Below, piece after piece: positions 42,169 through 50,702 of a DNA stretch of 64,000 nucleotides (position 1 is its first letter; every line of letters begins with the position of its first letter). Position numbers and translations under genes: made by a program. Source of the DNA: Gammaproteobacteria bacterium (GTDB lineage: Bacteria > Pseudomonadota > Gammaproteobacteria > Steroidobacterales > Steroidobacteraceae); assembly GCA_027315105.1 (NCBI GenBank), contig DAHUYP010000089.1, positions 1 to 64,000 of the forward strand. The letters run 5' to 3'. Under the pieces are notes generated by a model. It made no database searches. It saw only the letters and a list, made by a program, of their open reading frames with translations, and was not told the origin of the DNA.

Positions 42169-43053
42169 ATGAAGCGGATATTCTTGTTCGTCCTGACGAA
42201 CCTCGCGATCGTCCTGGTGCTGTCGGTCGTGGCGCAGCTCACCGGCCTGGATGCCTGGCTGGCGCGCCAGGGCAGCAGCCTGACGGCGCTGCTGGTATTT
42301 TCCGCCTTCTTCGGCTTCTCCGGCTCGCTGATTTCGCTCGCCGCTTCGAAATGGATCGCGGTGCGCGCGATGGGGGTGCGGATCATCGAGCAGCCTTCGT
42401 CGGCAGGCGAGCAGTGGCTGCTCGACACCGTGCATGCGCTCGCTGCCAGGGCCGGCATCGGCATGCCGCAGGTCGGCATCTTCGAGTCGCCGCAGCCCAA
42501 CGCCTTTGCCACCGGTCCGAGGCGCGACAACGCGCTGGTGGCGGTCAGCAGCGGCCTGTTCGCGAGCATGCAGCGCAGCGAGATCGAGGCGGTGCTCGGT
42601 CACGAGATCACGCACGTCGCCAACGGCGACATGGTCACGATGGCGCTCATCCAGGGCGTGGTGAACACGTTCGTGATCTTTCTGGCGCGCATCGTCGGCA
42701 ACATCGTCGATCGTTCGATGTCGCGCGACAGCGAGGGCCGCGGCGCGGCCTACATGATCACGGTGCTGGTGACGCAGCTGGTGCTCGGCATCCTCGCCAG
42801 CATGATCGTCATGTGGTTCTCGCGGCGGCGTGAATTTCGCGCCGACGCCGGCGGTGCCCGGCTGGCCGGGCGCGATCGCATGATCGGCGCGCTGCAGCGG
42901 CTGCTGGCGGCGCACGATGATCCACTGCCGGCGCAGATGGCCGCATTCGGCATCGCCGGCGGCGAGGGCACCGGGCTGCGGCGCCTGTTCATGAGTCACC
43001 CGCCGATCGAGGAGCGCATCGAGGCCTTGCGCGCCCTGCCGCCCGGCGCGTGA
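42169..43053 (+). CDS. htpX: Membrane metalloprotease HtpX
   Basis: Zinc protease of inner-membrane quality control. Two N-terminal helices (about residues 4-24 and 34-54) precede the catalytic motif VLGHEITHVANGDMV (HEXXH at about 143-147). Two more membrane segments follow, and the third ligand region is REFRADAGGARLAGR. Length 294 aa is typical. The ATG at 42169 is chosen because the hydrophobic segment follows directly. An AT-rich patch with a GATAAT-like sequence near 42064 may be its promoter. The following oxidase gene starts 20 bp later. Confidence 0.94.
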   Translation: MKRIFLFVLTNLAIVLVLSVVAQLTGLDAWLARQGSSLTALLVFSAFFGFSGSLISLAASKWIAVRAMGVRIIEQPSSAGEQWLLDTVHALAARAGIGMPQVGIFESPQPNAFATGPRRDNALVAVSSGLFASMQRSEIEAVLGHEITHVANGDMVTMALIQGVVNTFVIFLARIVGNIVDRSMSRDSEGRGAAYMITVLVTQLVLGILASMIVMWFSRRREFRADAGGARLAGRDRMIGALQRLLAAHDDPLPAQMAAFGIAGGEGTGLRRLFMSHPPIEERIEALRALPPGA

Positions 43054-43072
43054 CGGCGCGGCCAGCCGCCGG

Positions 43073-44494
43073 ATGATCGACCCCGAAGCACTGCGCGCGC
43101 AGCTCGGCCGCCTGATCGGAGCGGACCGCCTGCTGCTGCAGCCCTCCGACGTCGCACCGTATCTGGTGGATCATCGCGCGCTCTATCGCGGCCGGACCTG
43201 GGCCGTGGCGCTGCCGCGCAGCGTCGAGGAAGTCGCGCGCATCGTCGCCTGGTGCAACGAGCAGCGCGTGGGCCTGGTGCCTCAAGGTGGCAATACCGGC
43301 TACTGCGGCGGCGCCACGCCCGATGAATCGGGCCGGCAGCTGCTGCTGTCGCTGCGGCACCTGAACCGCATCCGCGCGCTCGATGCCGCCAATTTCTCCA
43401 TGACCGCCGAGGCCGGTTGCGTGCTCGCCAGCGTGCAGCAGGCGGCGGACGGCATCGAGCGCTTCTTTCCGTTGAGCCTGGGCTCCGAGGGCAGCTGCCA
43501 GATCGGCGGCAATCTGGCGACCAACGCCGGCGGGCTCAACGTCGTGCGCTACGGCATGACGCGCGAGTTGGTGCTCGGCATCGAGGCGGTGCTGCCCGAC
43601 GGCCGCGTATTCGACGGCCTGAAGTCGCTGCGCAAGGACAACACCGGCTACGACCTGAAGTCCCTGCTGATCGGCTCCGAGGGCACGCTCGGGGTGATCA
43701 CGGCGGCGACGCTCAAGTTGTGGCCGCAGCTGCGCAGCAGCGCCACGGCCCTGATTGGCATCGCCGCACCCGCCGATGCCATCGCACTGCTCGGCCTGCT
43801 GCGCGCCGCGGCCGGCGAGCGCCTGAGTTCCTTCGAGCTGCTGCCGCGGATCGCGCTCGAGCTGACGATGCGCCACGTCGACGGCGTCACCGATCCGCTC
43901 GGCACGCCGTACCCGTGGTACCTGCTGTGCGAGTTGACCGCCACGGCGCCGGAGCCGCTGTCGGAGCTGCTGCAGCAGACGCTGGCCGGGGCCGCCGAGC
44001 GCTCACTGCTGCTCGATGCGGCGTTCGCCGGCAGCGAGCGCGAGCGCGCGGCGCTCTGGCGCCTGCGCGAGAGCGTGCCGGAGGCGCAGCGTCGCTCCGG
44101 CGCCAGCCTCAAGCACGACATCAGCATACCGGTGGCGCAGCTGCCGCGGTTCATCGACGAGGCATCGGCCTGGGTGGGCCGGCACGTGGCGGACGGTGTA
44201 CTGGTGTGCTACGGGCATGCCGGTGACGGCAATCTGCATTTCAACGTCAACCACCTCGACAGCGCCGACGCCGCCGCCAGGCGCGCCTTCCTGGCGCGCG
44301 AACCCGTGATCCGGCGTGCGATCCACGACCTGGTGGCGAGCTATCACGGCAGCATCAGCGCCGAGCACGGCATCGGTCGTCTCAAACGCGAGGAGCTGCA
44401 GCGCTATGCGTCGCCGGTGGGGCTCGATGCCATGCGGGCGATCAAGCGCGCGCTCGACCCGAACGGCATCATGAACCCCGGCAAGCTGCTTTGA
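43073..44494 (+). CDS. FAD-linked D-2-hydroxyacid dehydrogenase (GlcD/D2HGDH family)
   Basis: A 473-aa flavoprotein of the vanillyl-alcohol-oxidase fold. The FAD-binding half contains LVPQGGNTGYCGGATP, GSEGSCQIGGNLATNAGGLNVVRYG and GSEGTLGVITAATLKLWP. The C-terminal substrate domain has GHAGDGNLHFNVNH and SAEHGIGRLKREEL, the metal- and substrate-binding segments of D-2-hydroxyglutarate and D-lactate dehydrogenases. Substrate cannot be fixed by eye. Its 3' end overlaps the convergent LysR gene by 26 bp. Confidence 0.9.
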   Translation: MIDPEALRAQLGRLIGADRLLLQPSDVAPYLVDHRALYRGRTWAVALPRSVEEVARIVAWCNEQRVGLVPQGGNTGYCGGATPDESGRQLLLSLRHLNRIRALDAANFSMTAEAGCVLASVQQAADGIERFFPLSLGSEGSCQIGGNLATNAGGLNVVRYGMTRELVLGIEAVLPDGRVFDGLKSLRKDNTGYDLKSLLIGSEGTLGVITAATLKLWPQLRSSATALIGIAAPADAIALLGLLRAAAGERLSSFELLPRIALELTMRHVDGVTDPLGTPYPWYLLCELTATAPEPLSELLQQTLAGAAERSLLLDAAFAGSERERAALWRLRESVPEAQRRSGASLKHDISIPVAQLPRFIDEASAWVGRHVADGVLVCYGHAGDGNLHFNVNHLDSADAAARRAFLAREPVIRRAIHDLVASYHGSISAEHGIGRLKREELQRYASPVGLDAMRAIKRALDPNGIMNPGKLL

Positions 44495-45374
44495 CCTGCT
44501 CGACGATGATCTGTGCGAGTCGGCGCGCGCCCGGGCCGGCGTAGTCGGGGTCGGCGTACACCAGGTAGAGCTCGGCCGAGCGCTCGGCGCCCTCGCGCAG
44601 CGGCAGCGGCTTGAGCAGGCCCTGCTCGAGCTCGCTGCGGATCGTGTCCTGCGCGAACCAGGCGAACCCCAGGCCCATGCCGGCGGCGTGGATCTGCGTC
44701 GCTTTGTGGCTCACGGTCCAGCGCTGTTCGGCGCCGAGCCAGGGGGCGCTGCGGCGGCGCTGGCTGCCGGAGTCGCGAATCACCAGCTGGCGAAATTTGC
44801 GCAGATCCTGCAGCGTGAGCTTGCGCTTGAGGCGATGCAGCGGATGATCGGGATGCGCGGCGGCGATGAATCGCATCTGCATCAGCGCGTCGCCCGCGAA
44901 CCCCGGCGGCACCAGGGAACAGATCGCCAGCTCGACGCGCCGCTGGATCAGCGCCTCTTCGGTGCCGCTGAGCACCGTTTCGTACAGCTCGATGCGCGTG
45001 TCGGGCTGCTGATCGGCAAATAGCGCCAGGCAGCGCAGCAGCAGCCAGGTCGGAAAGACCACCTCGACCGCGAGCCGCAGCTCGCTCTCCCAGCCCTGCG
45101 CCAGGTGCAGGGCCGCGCCCTCGAGCAGCGCGGCCTCTTCGAGCAGGCCCTTGGCACGGCGATAGAGAATCTCTCCGGCACTCGTGAGCCGCGCCTTGCG
45201 GCCCTGCAGCTCGAACAGCTTGACCTCGAGCTGCGTCTGAATCTTCTGCACCGCATAGGTGATCGCCGACTGGCTCTTGTGGAGCTGGGCCGCGGCCTGG
45301 GCGTAGCCGCCGGCATCGACCACCGCCTGCAGGGCACGCCATTGCTCGAGTGAAATGCGCGGCGAGCCGGACAT
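44469..45374 (-). CDS. LysR-family transcriptional regulator
   Basis: A 301-aa LysR protein. The N-terminal helix-turn-helix is ISLEQWRALQAVVDAGGYAQAAAQLHKSQSAITYAVQKIQ-like over residues 7-46. A periplasmic-binding-protein-type effector domain follows to the end. It is divergent from the azoreductase-pirin pair with a 107-bp AT-rich intergenic region that carries an inverted repeat, the classic layout for a LysR regulator controlling its neighbour. The inducer is unknown; quinones or flavonoids are possible given the target genes. Confidence 0.92.
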   Translation of the reverse strand: MSGSPRISLEQWRALQAVVDAGGYAQAAAQLHKSQSAITYAVQKIQTQLEVKLFELQGRKARLTSAGEILYRRAKGLLEEAALLEGAALHLAQGWESELRLAVEVVFPTWLLLRCLALFADQQPDTRIELYETVLSGTEEALIQRRVELAICSLVPPGFAGDALMQMRFIAAAHPDHPLHRLKRKLTLQDLRKFRQLVIRDSGSQRRRSAPWLGAEQRWTVSHKATQIHAAGMGLGFAWFAQDTIRSELEQGLLKPLPLREGAERSAELYLVYADPDYAGPGARRLAQIIVEQVKAACRGS

Positions 45375-45390
45375 AGATGATCCAATAAAC

Positions 45391-45435
45391 TGATTGATGA
45401 TGGCGAATTATTCTACTTTTATATCTTGTCAATCA
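45391..45435. promoter_or_regulatory. Probable LysR operator/promoter region
   Basis: Between the divergent LysR and azoreductase genes, TGATTGA (45391-45397) and TCAATCA (45429-45435) form a 7-bp inverted repeat around an AT-rich 31-bp centre. The spacer contains TTTATAT-like -10 material. The AT content is far above the surroundings. The spacing is wider than a typical single LysR T-N11-A site, so the arms may be two half-operators. Confidence 0.55.
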
Positions 45436-45481
45436 ATACTTAAATGCAGCCGTGTCCTCGACTCCCAAGGAATCCCGCGCC

Positions 45482-46084
45482 ATGAACACGCTGCTGCAGA
45501 TCAACGCCAGTATCCATGCCGAGCAGGGCCAGTCGAGCCAGCTCGCCCAGCGCTTCGTCGATGCCTGGAGCGCGCGGCGGCCGCATGCCCGGATCATTCA
45601 CCGCGACGTCGGCCGGGATCCGGTGCCGCATTTGAGCGCCGAACGATTCGCGGCGTTCCTGGCCCCGCCGCAGGCACGCAGCGCGGCGCAGCGCGCGATC
45701 ACGGACTATTCGGACGCGCTGATTGCGGAGCTCAGACAGGCGGACCTGGTCGTGCTCGGATTGCCGATGTACAACTTCGGCCTGCCCTCGCAGCTCAAGG
45801 CCTATTTCGACCATGTCGCCCGCGCCGGTGAGACATTCCGCTACACCGCGCAGGGACCGGTGGGCTTGCTGAGCGGCAAGAGCGCCTATGTCTTCGCGGC
45901 GCGCGGTGGGTACTATGCCGGCACGCCGCTGGATACCCAGAGCCGCTACGTGCGGGATTTCCTGCACTTCGTGGGCATCGATGAGGTCAAATTCGTCTAT
46001 GCCGAGGGGCTGGCGGTCAGCCCGGAGAGCAAGGCTTCCGGGCTGGCCGATGCGGTGGCGCAGATCGAGCAGCTCGCGGCCTGA
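45482..46084 (+). CDS. azoR: FMN-dependent NADH-azoreductase/quinone reductase
   Basis: A 200-aa flavodoxin-fold enzyme that reduces quinones and azo compounds by two-electron transfer. FMN-binding segments are visible: INASIHAEQGQSSQLAQ (phosphate loop), GLPMYNFGLPSQLKAYFDHVARAG, and the AARGGYYAGTP loop. ATG at 45482 follows a short leader; longer starts in frame are not supported. It is divergent from a LysR regulator and 16 bp upstream of the pirin gene, likely forming a two-gene stress operon. Confidence 0.93.
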   Translation: MNTLLQINASIHAEQGQSSQLAQRFVDAWSARRPHARIIHRDVGRDPVPHLSAERFAAFLAPPQARSAAQRAITDYSDALIAELRQADLVVLGLPMYNFGLPSQLKAYFDHVARAGETFRYTAQGPVGLLSGKSAYVFAARGGYYAGTPLDTQSRYVRDFLHFVGIDEVKFVYAEGLAVSPESKASGLADAVAQIEQLAA

Positions 46085-46099
46085 ACACTGGAGCACCCC

Positions 46100-46966
46100 A
46101 TGCGCAGCCTGACCCGAGTCATCCCAACCATCGCCGCCTCGGACGGCGCCGGCGTGAAGCTGCGCCGCAGCCTCGGCAGTCAGCGCGGTCTATACGTCGA
46201 TCCGTTCCTGATGCTCGACGAGTTCTACTCGGACGATCCGAGCGACTACCTCGCGGGCTTTCCGTCGCATCCGCACCGCGGCTTCGAGACCGTGACCTAC
46301 ATTCTCGATGGCCACATGCGCCACGAGGACCATCTCGGCAATCGCGGCGACCTCGCGCCCGGCGACGTGCAGTGGATGACCGCCGCGCGCGGCATCATCC
46401 ACTCGGAGATGCCGCAGCAGACTCGAGGCCGGATGCGCGGTTTTCAGCTCTGGATCAATCTGCCGGCGAACGAGAAGATGAAGCCGGCGCACTACCGCGA
46501 TATCCCGGCGCGCGACATCCCGGTGCTCGAGCTGCCGGCCGGCGGGCGCGCGAAAGTGATTGCCGGCACGGTGCTCCTGGGCGGCCGGAGTGCGAGCGGA
46601 CCGGTCAATACGTCCGACGCGCCGCTGAGCACCGACCCGCTCTACCTGGACCTGCAGTTGAGCGCGCTCGCCGAGCTGACCGTGCCCGTGCAGCGCGCTC
46701 ACAATGCGTTTCTCTATGTCTACGAGGGTGAGGCGCGGGTGGGGCCCGCGCAGCACGCCAGCACGCTGCCGCATCGGGCCGCGGGGGTGCTGACCGACGG
46801 CGAGAGCATCCGCATCGAGGCCGGCGCACGCGGCGCGCAGCTGCTGCTGCTCGCGGCGCGGCCGCTCAACGAGCCCGTGGTGCAGTACGGCCCGTTCGTC
46901 ATGAACACGCGGCAGCAGATCGAGCAGGCGGTGGAAGACTATCGCAGCGGGCGCCTGACGGCCTAG
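46100..46966 (+). CDS. Pirin-family protein (possible quercetinase)
   Basis: A 288-aa bicupin of the pirin family. The metal-binding cupin has FPSHPHRGFETVTYILDG and the later His/Glu pair in ARGIIHSEMPQ, so ligands H57, H59, H102 and E104 (approximate) are retained. Bacterial pirins such as YhhW are quercetin 2,3-dioxygenases, and the pairing with an azoreductase under a LysR regulator fits a response to flavonoids or quinones. This is inference; no substrate can be read from sequence. Confidence 0.9.
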   Translation: MRSLTRVIPTIAASDGAGVKLRRSLGSQRGLYVDPFLMLDEFYSDDPSDYLAGFPSHPHRGFETVTYILDGHMRHEDHLGNRGDLAPGDVQWMTAARGIIHSEMPQQTRGRMRGFQLWINLPANEKMKPAHYRDIPARDIPVLELPAGGRAKVIAGTVLLGGRSASGPVNTSDAPLSTDPLYLDLQLSALAELTVPVQRAHNAFLYVYEGEARVGPAQHASTLPHRAAGVLTDGESIRIEAGARGAQLLLLAARPLNEPVVQYGPFVMNTRQQIEQAVEDYRSGRLTA

Positions 46967-46984
46967 CGCCGCGCCGCGAGCCGC

Positions 46985-47857
46985 TCAGCTCGCCGGCGTC
47001 TCGAGCACGCGCAGCAGGCCTTCCTGCGCCGTGCTCGCGACCAGACGGCCGTCGCGCGTGAACACCGCGCCGCGCGAAAAGCCGCGCGATCCCGAGGCGC
47101 TGGGACTGTCGATCGCGTACAGGAACCATTCATCCACGCGCAGCGGCCAGTGAAACCACATCGCGTGGTCGATGCTCGCCAGTATCAGCTTGCCGCTCAG
47201 GAACAGCAGCGCGTGCGGCAGGGTCGCGGTATTGAGCAGATGGAAGTCGGAGACGTAGGCGAGCAGGCTACGGTGCAGCGCGTCGTCGTCCGGCACGCGG
47301 TCGACCGCTCGGATCCAGATGTGCTGCCGTGGCGGCGCCTTGTGCGGATGCGCCAGATCCAGCGGCTCGATCATGCGAAATTCGAACGGCCGCGCGCGCG
47401 CCCAGAACTGGCGCATCTTCTCGGGCAGCGCCTCGAGCGTCGCGCGCGGCGGCACCGCCGAATCCGGCAGGCTCTCCGGCGGCGGCACGTCCGGCATCAC
47501 GATCTGGTGTTCGACGCCCGGCTGCGGCACCTGGAATGAGGCCGACATGTGAAAGATCTGCGCGCCGTGCTGGATCGCGGTGACGCGCCGCGTGCTGAAA
47601 CTGTGGCCGTCGCGGCTGCGATCGACGAAGTAGACGATCGGCGCATTGAAATCGCCGCGCTGCAGGAAGTAGGCATGCAGCGAATGCGACGTGCGGCTCG
47701 GCTCCACGGTCGCGCAGGCGGCCCGCAGCGCCTGCCCCAGCACCTGGCCGCCGAACACCTGCGGGCTGCCGATGTCGTGGCTCGCGCCGCGGAATATGTT
47801 GACTTCGAGTCGCTCGAGCTCGAGCAGTGCCAGCAGCTCGGCGAGCCGCGCGTCCAT
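46985..47857 (-). CDS. tesB: Acyl-CoA thioesterase II
   Basis: Hydrolyses medium- and long-chain acyl-CoA. The 290-aa protein has the double hot-dog fold: FGGQVLGQALRAAC and SLHAYFLQRGDFNAPIVYFVDRSRDG in the first domain; LLAYVSDFHLLNTATLPH (catalytic Asp), LASIDHAMWFHWPLRVDEWFLY and RGAVFTRDGRLVASTAQEGLLR (catalytic Gln) in the second. The start shares a base with the stop of the reductase gene upstream (TGATG), implying coupling. Convergent with the pirin gene. Confidence 0.95.
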   Translation of the reverse strand: MDARLAELLALLELERLEVNIFRGASHDIGSPQVFGGQVLGQALRAACATVEPSRTSHSLHAYFLQRGDFNAPIVYFVDRSRDGHSFSTRRVTAIQHGAQIFHMSASFQVPQPGVEHQIVMPDVPPPESLPDSAVPPRATLEALPEKMRQFWARARPFEFRMIEPLDLAHPHKAPPRQHIWIRAVDRVPDDDALHRSLLAYVSDFHLLNTATLPHALLFLSGKLILASIDHAMWFHWPLRVDEWFLYAIDSPSASGSRGFSRGAVFTRDGRLVASTAQEGLLRVLETPAS

Positions 47858-48894
47858 CAGGCGGTCGCGACGCCCAGGCGCTTTTGCATCGCGGGACTGG
47901 TGGTGGTGTATTGCAGGAACTGCTTCTTGGCCGGATACAGATGGTGCTGGATCGCGAACGCGGCCAGCGCCGCCTCGTGAAAGCCCGACAGGATCAGCTT
48001 CTTCTTGCCTGGATAGGTGTTGATGTCACCGACGGCGAACACGCCGGGAATATTCGATTCGAACCTCTCGGTGTCGACCTTGATCGCGCGCTTGTCGAGC
48101 TCCAGGCCCCAATCGGCGATCGGTCCGAGCTTCGGCGCCAGGCCGAAGAACACCAGCAGGTGCTCGGCGTCGAGCAGCTGCAACGTGCCGTCGGCGCCCT
48201 TCACCTGCACGCCCTTGAGCTCGCCGGCATCGCTATGCACGCCGTGCGCGAGTCCCTCGAACAGGCGCAAGCGGCCGGCAGCGACCAGCTCGCGCATGCG
48301 CTGCACCGAGGCCGGGGCGCCGCGAAACTCGCTGCGACGGTGCACCAGCGCGATGCTCGCCGCCTTGGGCGCAAACTCCAGGGTCCAGTCCAGAGCCGAG
48401 TCGCCGCCGCCGAAGATGACCAGCTTGCGGCCGTGGAAATCGGCCGCATTCTTGACGCGATAGTGGATCCGAGAGCCCTCGAGGCGCTCGGCGCCCTCGA
48501 CCCCCAGACGCCGCGGCTGGAACGAACCGACGCCGGCCGCGATCACGACCGCGCCGGCGTCGAATACCGTGCCGGCGGCGGTCGCGACCCGGAAACGGCC
48601 GTCGGCGCGCCGCTCGAGCGCCAGCGCCTCCTCGCCGAGATGCATTCCGGCCCCGAAGGGCTTGATCTGCTGCAGCAGGCGGTCCACCAGTTCCTGCGCG
48701 CCGCACACCGGCAGCGCCGGGATATCGTAGATCGGCTTGTCCGGATACAGCTCCGTGCACTGTCCGCCGGCCTGCTTGAGCGAATCGACCACGTGCGCCT
48801 TGATGCCCAGCAGTCCGAGCTCGAACACCTGGAATAGGCCGGCCGGACCGGCGCCGATGATGACCACTTCGGTGGTGATGCTGTTGTCGCTCAA
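47857..48894 (-). CDS. Type-2 ferredoxin-NADP+ reductase (thioredoxin-reductase-like)
   Basis: A 345-aa flavoprotein of the thioredoxin-reductase-like FNR class. FAD motif VVIIGAGPAGLFQVFELGLL at the N-terminus, the GGQCTELYPDKPIYDIPALP segment specific for this class, NADP motif LVIFGGGDSALDWTLE, and the C-terminal FAVGDINTYPGKKKLILSGF. The redox-active CxxC of thioredoxin reductases is absent, as expected. TTG at 48894 is chosen because a GGAG site lies upstream and the family N-terminus begins there. It probably exchanges electrons with ferredoxin, for example that at 11616-11936. Confidence 0.92.
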   Translation of the reverse strand: MSDNSITTEVVIIGAGPAGLFQVFELGLLGIKAHVVDSLKQAGGQCTELYPDKPIYDIPALPVCGAQELVDRLLQQIKPFGAGMHLGEEALALERRADGRFRVATAAGTVFDAGAVVIAAGVGSFQPRRLGVEGAERLEGSRIHYRVKNAADFHGRKLVIFGGGDSALDWTLEFAPKAASIALVHRRSEFRGAPASVQRMRELVAAGRLRLFEGLAHGVHSDAGELKGVQVKGADGTLQLLDAEHLLVFFGLAPKLGPIADWGLELDKRAIKVDTERFESNIPGVFAVGDINTYPGKKKLILSGFHEAALAAFAIQHHLYPAKKQFLQYTTTSPAMQKRLGVATA

Positions 48895-49021
48895 GGGGAT
48901 TCGCTCCACGGCCTGTCGAGGCCGCGGGATTCTAGCGATGCGGCGCTCCCCGGGGCAAACGAAACCTGCTTCTTGCACCATGCCATTGCGCATATAGTTG
49001 CGCAAAGTGGAGGACTCCGCC

Positions 49022-50323
49022 ATGGGCAGCAATTCCGATCTGCAGCGCCGCCGGGCGGCCGCCGTGCCGCGCGGGTTGAGCCATTCGCTCGGCGTCTACG
49101 CGCAGCGCGCGCAGAATGCCGAGCTCTGGGACGTCGAGGGCCGGCGGTACATCGATTTCGCCAGCGGCATCGCCGTGCTCAACACCGGTCACCTGCACCC
49201 GCGCGTGGTCGCAGCGGTGCAGCAGCAGCTGCAGCAGTTCTCGCACGCCTGCTTCCAGGTCACGCCCTACGAGAGCTATGTCGCGCTGGCCGAGCGGCTC
49301 AATGCGGTGGCGCCGGGACCGACGCCGAAGAAGACGATTCTGTTCTCCACCGGCGCCGAGGCGGTGGAGAATGCGCTCAAGATCGCCCGCCATCACACGC
49401 GCCGCTCGGCCGTGATTGCGTTCGCCGGCGGCTTTCACGGCCGCACGCTCGCCGCCATGACGCTCACGGGCAAGGTGCAGCCCTACAAGGCCGGCTTCGG
49501 CCCGCTGCTGCCGGACGTGTTTCATGCCCCGTTTCCGATGGCCTACCACGGCATCACGCCCCAGCACAGCCTCGCGGCGATCGAGCAGCTGTTCAAGGCC
49601 GAGGTCGATCCGGCGCGCGTGGCCGCCGTCATCATCGAGCCGGTGCTCGGTGAGGGCGGATTCTACGCCGCGCCGCCGGAATTCCTGCGCAGCCTGCGCG
49701 CGCTGTGCGACGGCCACGGCATTCTATTGATCGCCGACGAGGTCCAGTCCGGCTTCGCGCGCACCGGGCGCATGTTCGCGTTCGAGCACGCGGCAGTCGA
49801 GCCGGACCTGATGACCGTGGCCAAGAGCATCGCCGGCGGGCTGCCGCTCGCGGCCGTGATCGGCAAGGCCGAGATCATGGACTCCCCGCCTCCGGGCGGC
49901 TTGGGCGGCACCTATGCCGGCTCGCCGCTGGCCTGCGCCGCCGGACTCGCGGTGCTGGATGTGATCAGGGAAGAGCGCCTGATCGAGCGCGCGCAGCAGT
50001 TGGGGGCGGCGCTGCTGTCGCGCCTGAAGACCCTGCAGGTCGAATACGGCGCGATCGGCGAGGTGCGCGGGCTCGGCTCGATGGTCGCCATCGAGCTGGT
50101 GAAGAATCGGCGCGCCGATCAGCCCGATGCCGAGCTCACGCGCGCGCTGGTGCAGGCGGCTGCGCGGCACGGCCTGATCATCCTGGCGTGCGGCGTGTAC
50201 GGCAACGTGATTCGCTTCCTGGCACCGCTGACGATCACCGACGCGCTGCTCGCGGAAGGTCTCGATTGCCTGGAGGCTGCGCTCGCAGAGGTTGCGCACG
50301 CGGCGGTGGCTGCCGCCGGCTGA
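49022..50323 (+). CDS. gabT: 4-aminobutyrate aminotransferase (class III)
   Basis: PLP enzyme transferring the amino group of GABA or a similar omega-amino acid to 2-oxoglutarate. At 433 aa it is standard. Landmarks: DVEGRRYIDFASGIAVLNTGH, FSTGAEAVENALKIARHHT, GGFHGRTLAAMTLTGK, LLIADEVQSGFARTGRMFAFEH, and the PLP lysine in MTVAKSIAGGLPLAAVIG. ATG at 49022 is preceded by GGAGG at nine bases. No gabD follows; it stands alone and divergent from the reductase gene. Confidence 0.92.
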   Translation: MGSNSDLQRRRAAAVPRGLSHSLGVYAQRAQNAELWDVEGRRYIDFASGIAVLNTGHLHPRVVAAVQQQLQQFSHACFQVTPYESYVALAERLNAVAPGPTPKKTILFSTGAEAVENALKIARHHTRRSAVIAFAGGFHGRTLAAMTLTGKVQPYKAGFGPLLPDVFHAPFPMAYHGITPQHSLAAIEQLFKAEVDPARVAAVIIEPVLGEGGFYAAPPEFLRSLRALCDGHGILLIADEVQSGFARTGRMFAFEHAAVEPDLMTVAKSIAGGLPLAAVIGKAEIMDSPPPGGLGGTYAGSPLACAAGLAVLDVIREERLIERAQQLGAALLSRLKTLQVEYGAIGEVRGLGSMVAIELVKNRRADQPDAELTRALVQAAARHGLIILACGVYGNVIRFLAPLTITDALLAEGLDCLEAALAEVAHAAVAAAG

Positions 50324-50362
50324 GCGAACGCGCCGGCCCGGTGCGCCGATCAGCCGCGCCGT

Positions 50363-50662
50363 TCAGGCGCGGCCGGCGTTGGCGTCGGTCGGCGCGTGGA
50401 AGTATTCGCTCTCGGCGGCCAGCTGATCGATCAGCCGCTTGAGTTCCGTCATGCGCGCCTCGGCGGTGCTGATCGGCACGCAATCCTCGCAGCGCGGATC
50501 GCCGCAGGGCTGACGCGAGTAGAGCCAGTATTGAATCGCGCCGGCCAGCAGGCCGTCGGCAATGTCCCAGAGATCGGCTTCCTTGTCCTTCCCGGCCAGT
50601 CGATTGCCGAGATCGACGGCTTTGGAGAAGGCGGAGTCGAAAGTGTCGGCGGCTTCGTCCAT
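50363..50662 (-). CDS. Small conserved-looking protein with a Cys cluster
   Basis: A 99-aa soluble protein of unknown function. An amphipathic N-terminal part (DTFDSAFSKAVDLGNRLAG, LWDIADGLLAGAIQYWLYS) is followed by CGDPRCEDC, a Cys-X4-Cys-X2-Cys arrangement that could bind metal, and a helical tail (TELKRLIDQLAAESEYFH). ATG at 50662 removes a poor-quality N-terminal extension. It lies 40 bp downstream of the ABC transporter gene on the same strand and may be the last gene of the methionine operon. Confidence 0.65.
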   Translation of the reverse strand: MDEAADTFDSAFSKAVDLGNRLAGKDKEADLWDIADGLLAGAIQYWLYSRQPCGDPRCEDCVPISTAEARMTELKRLIDQLAAESEYFHAPTDANAGRA

Positions 50663-50702
50663 AAGTCGGCTATTGTAGCGCGTCCGCCTGCCGGCTCGCA
50701 TG

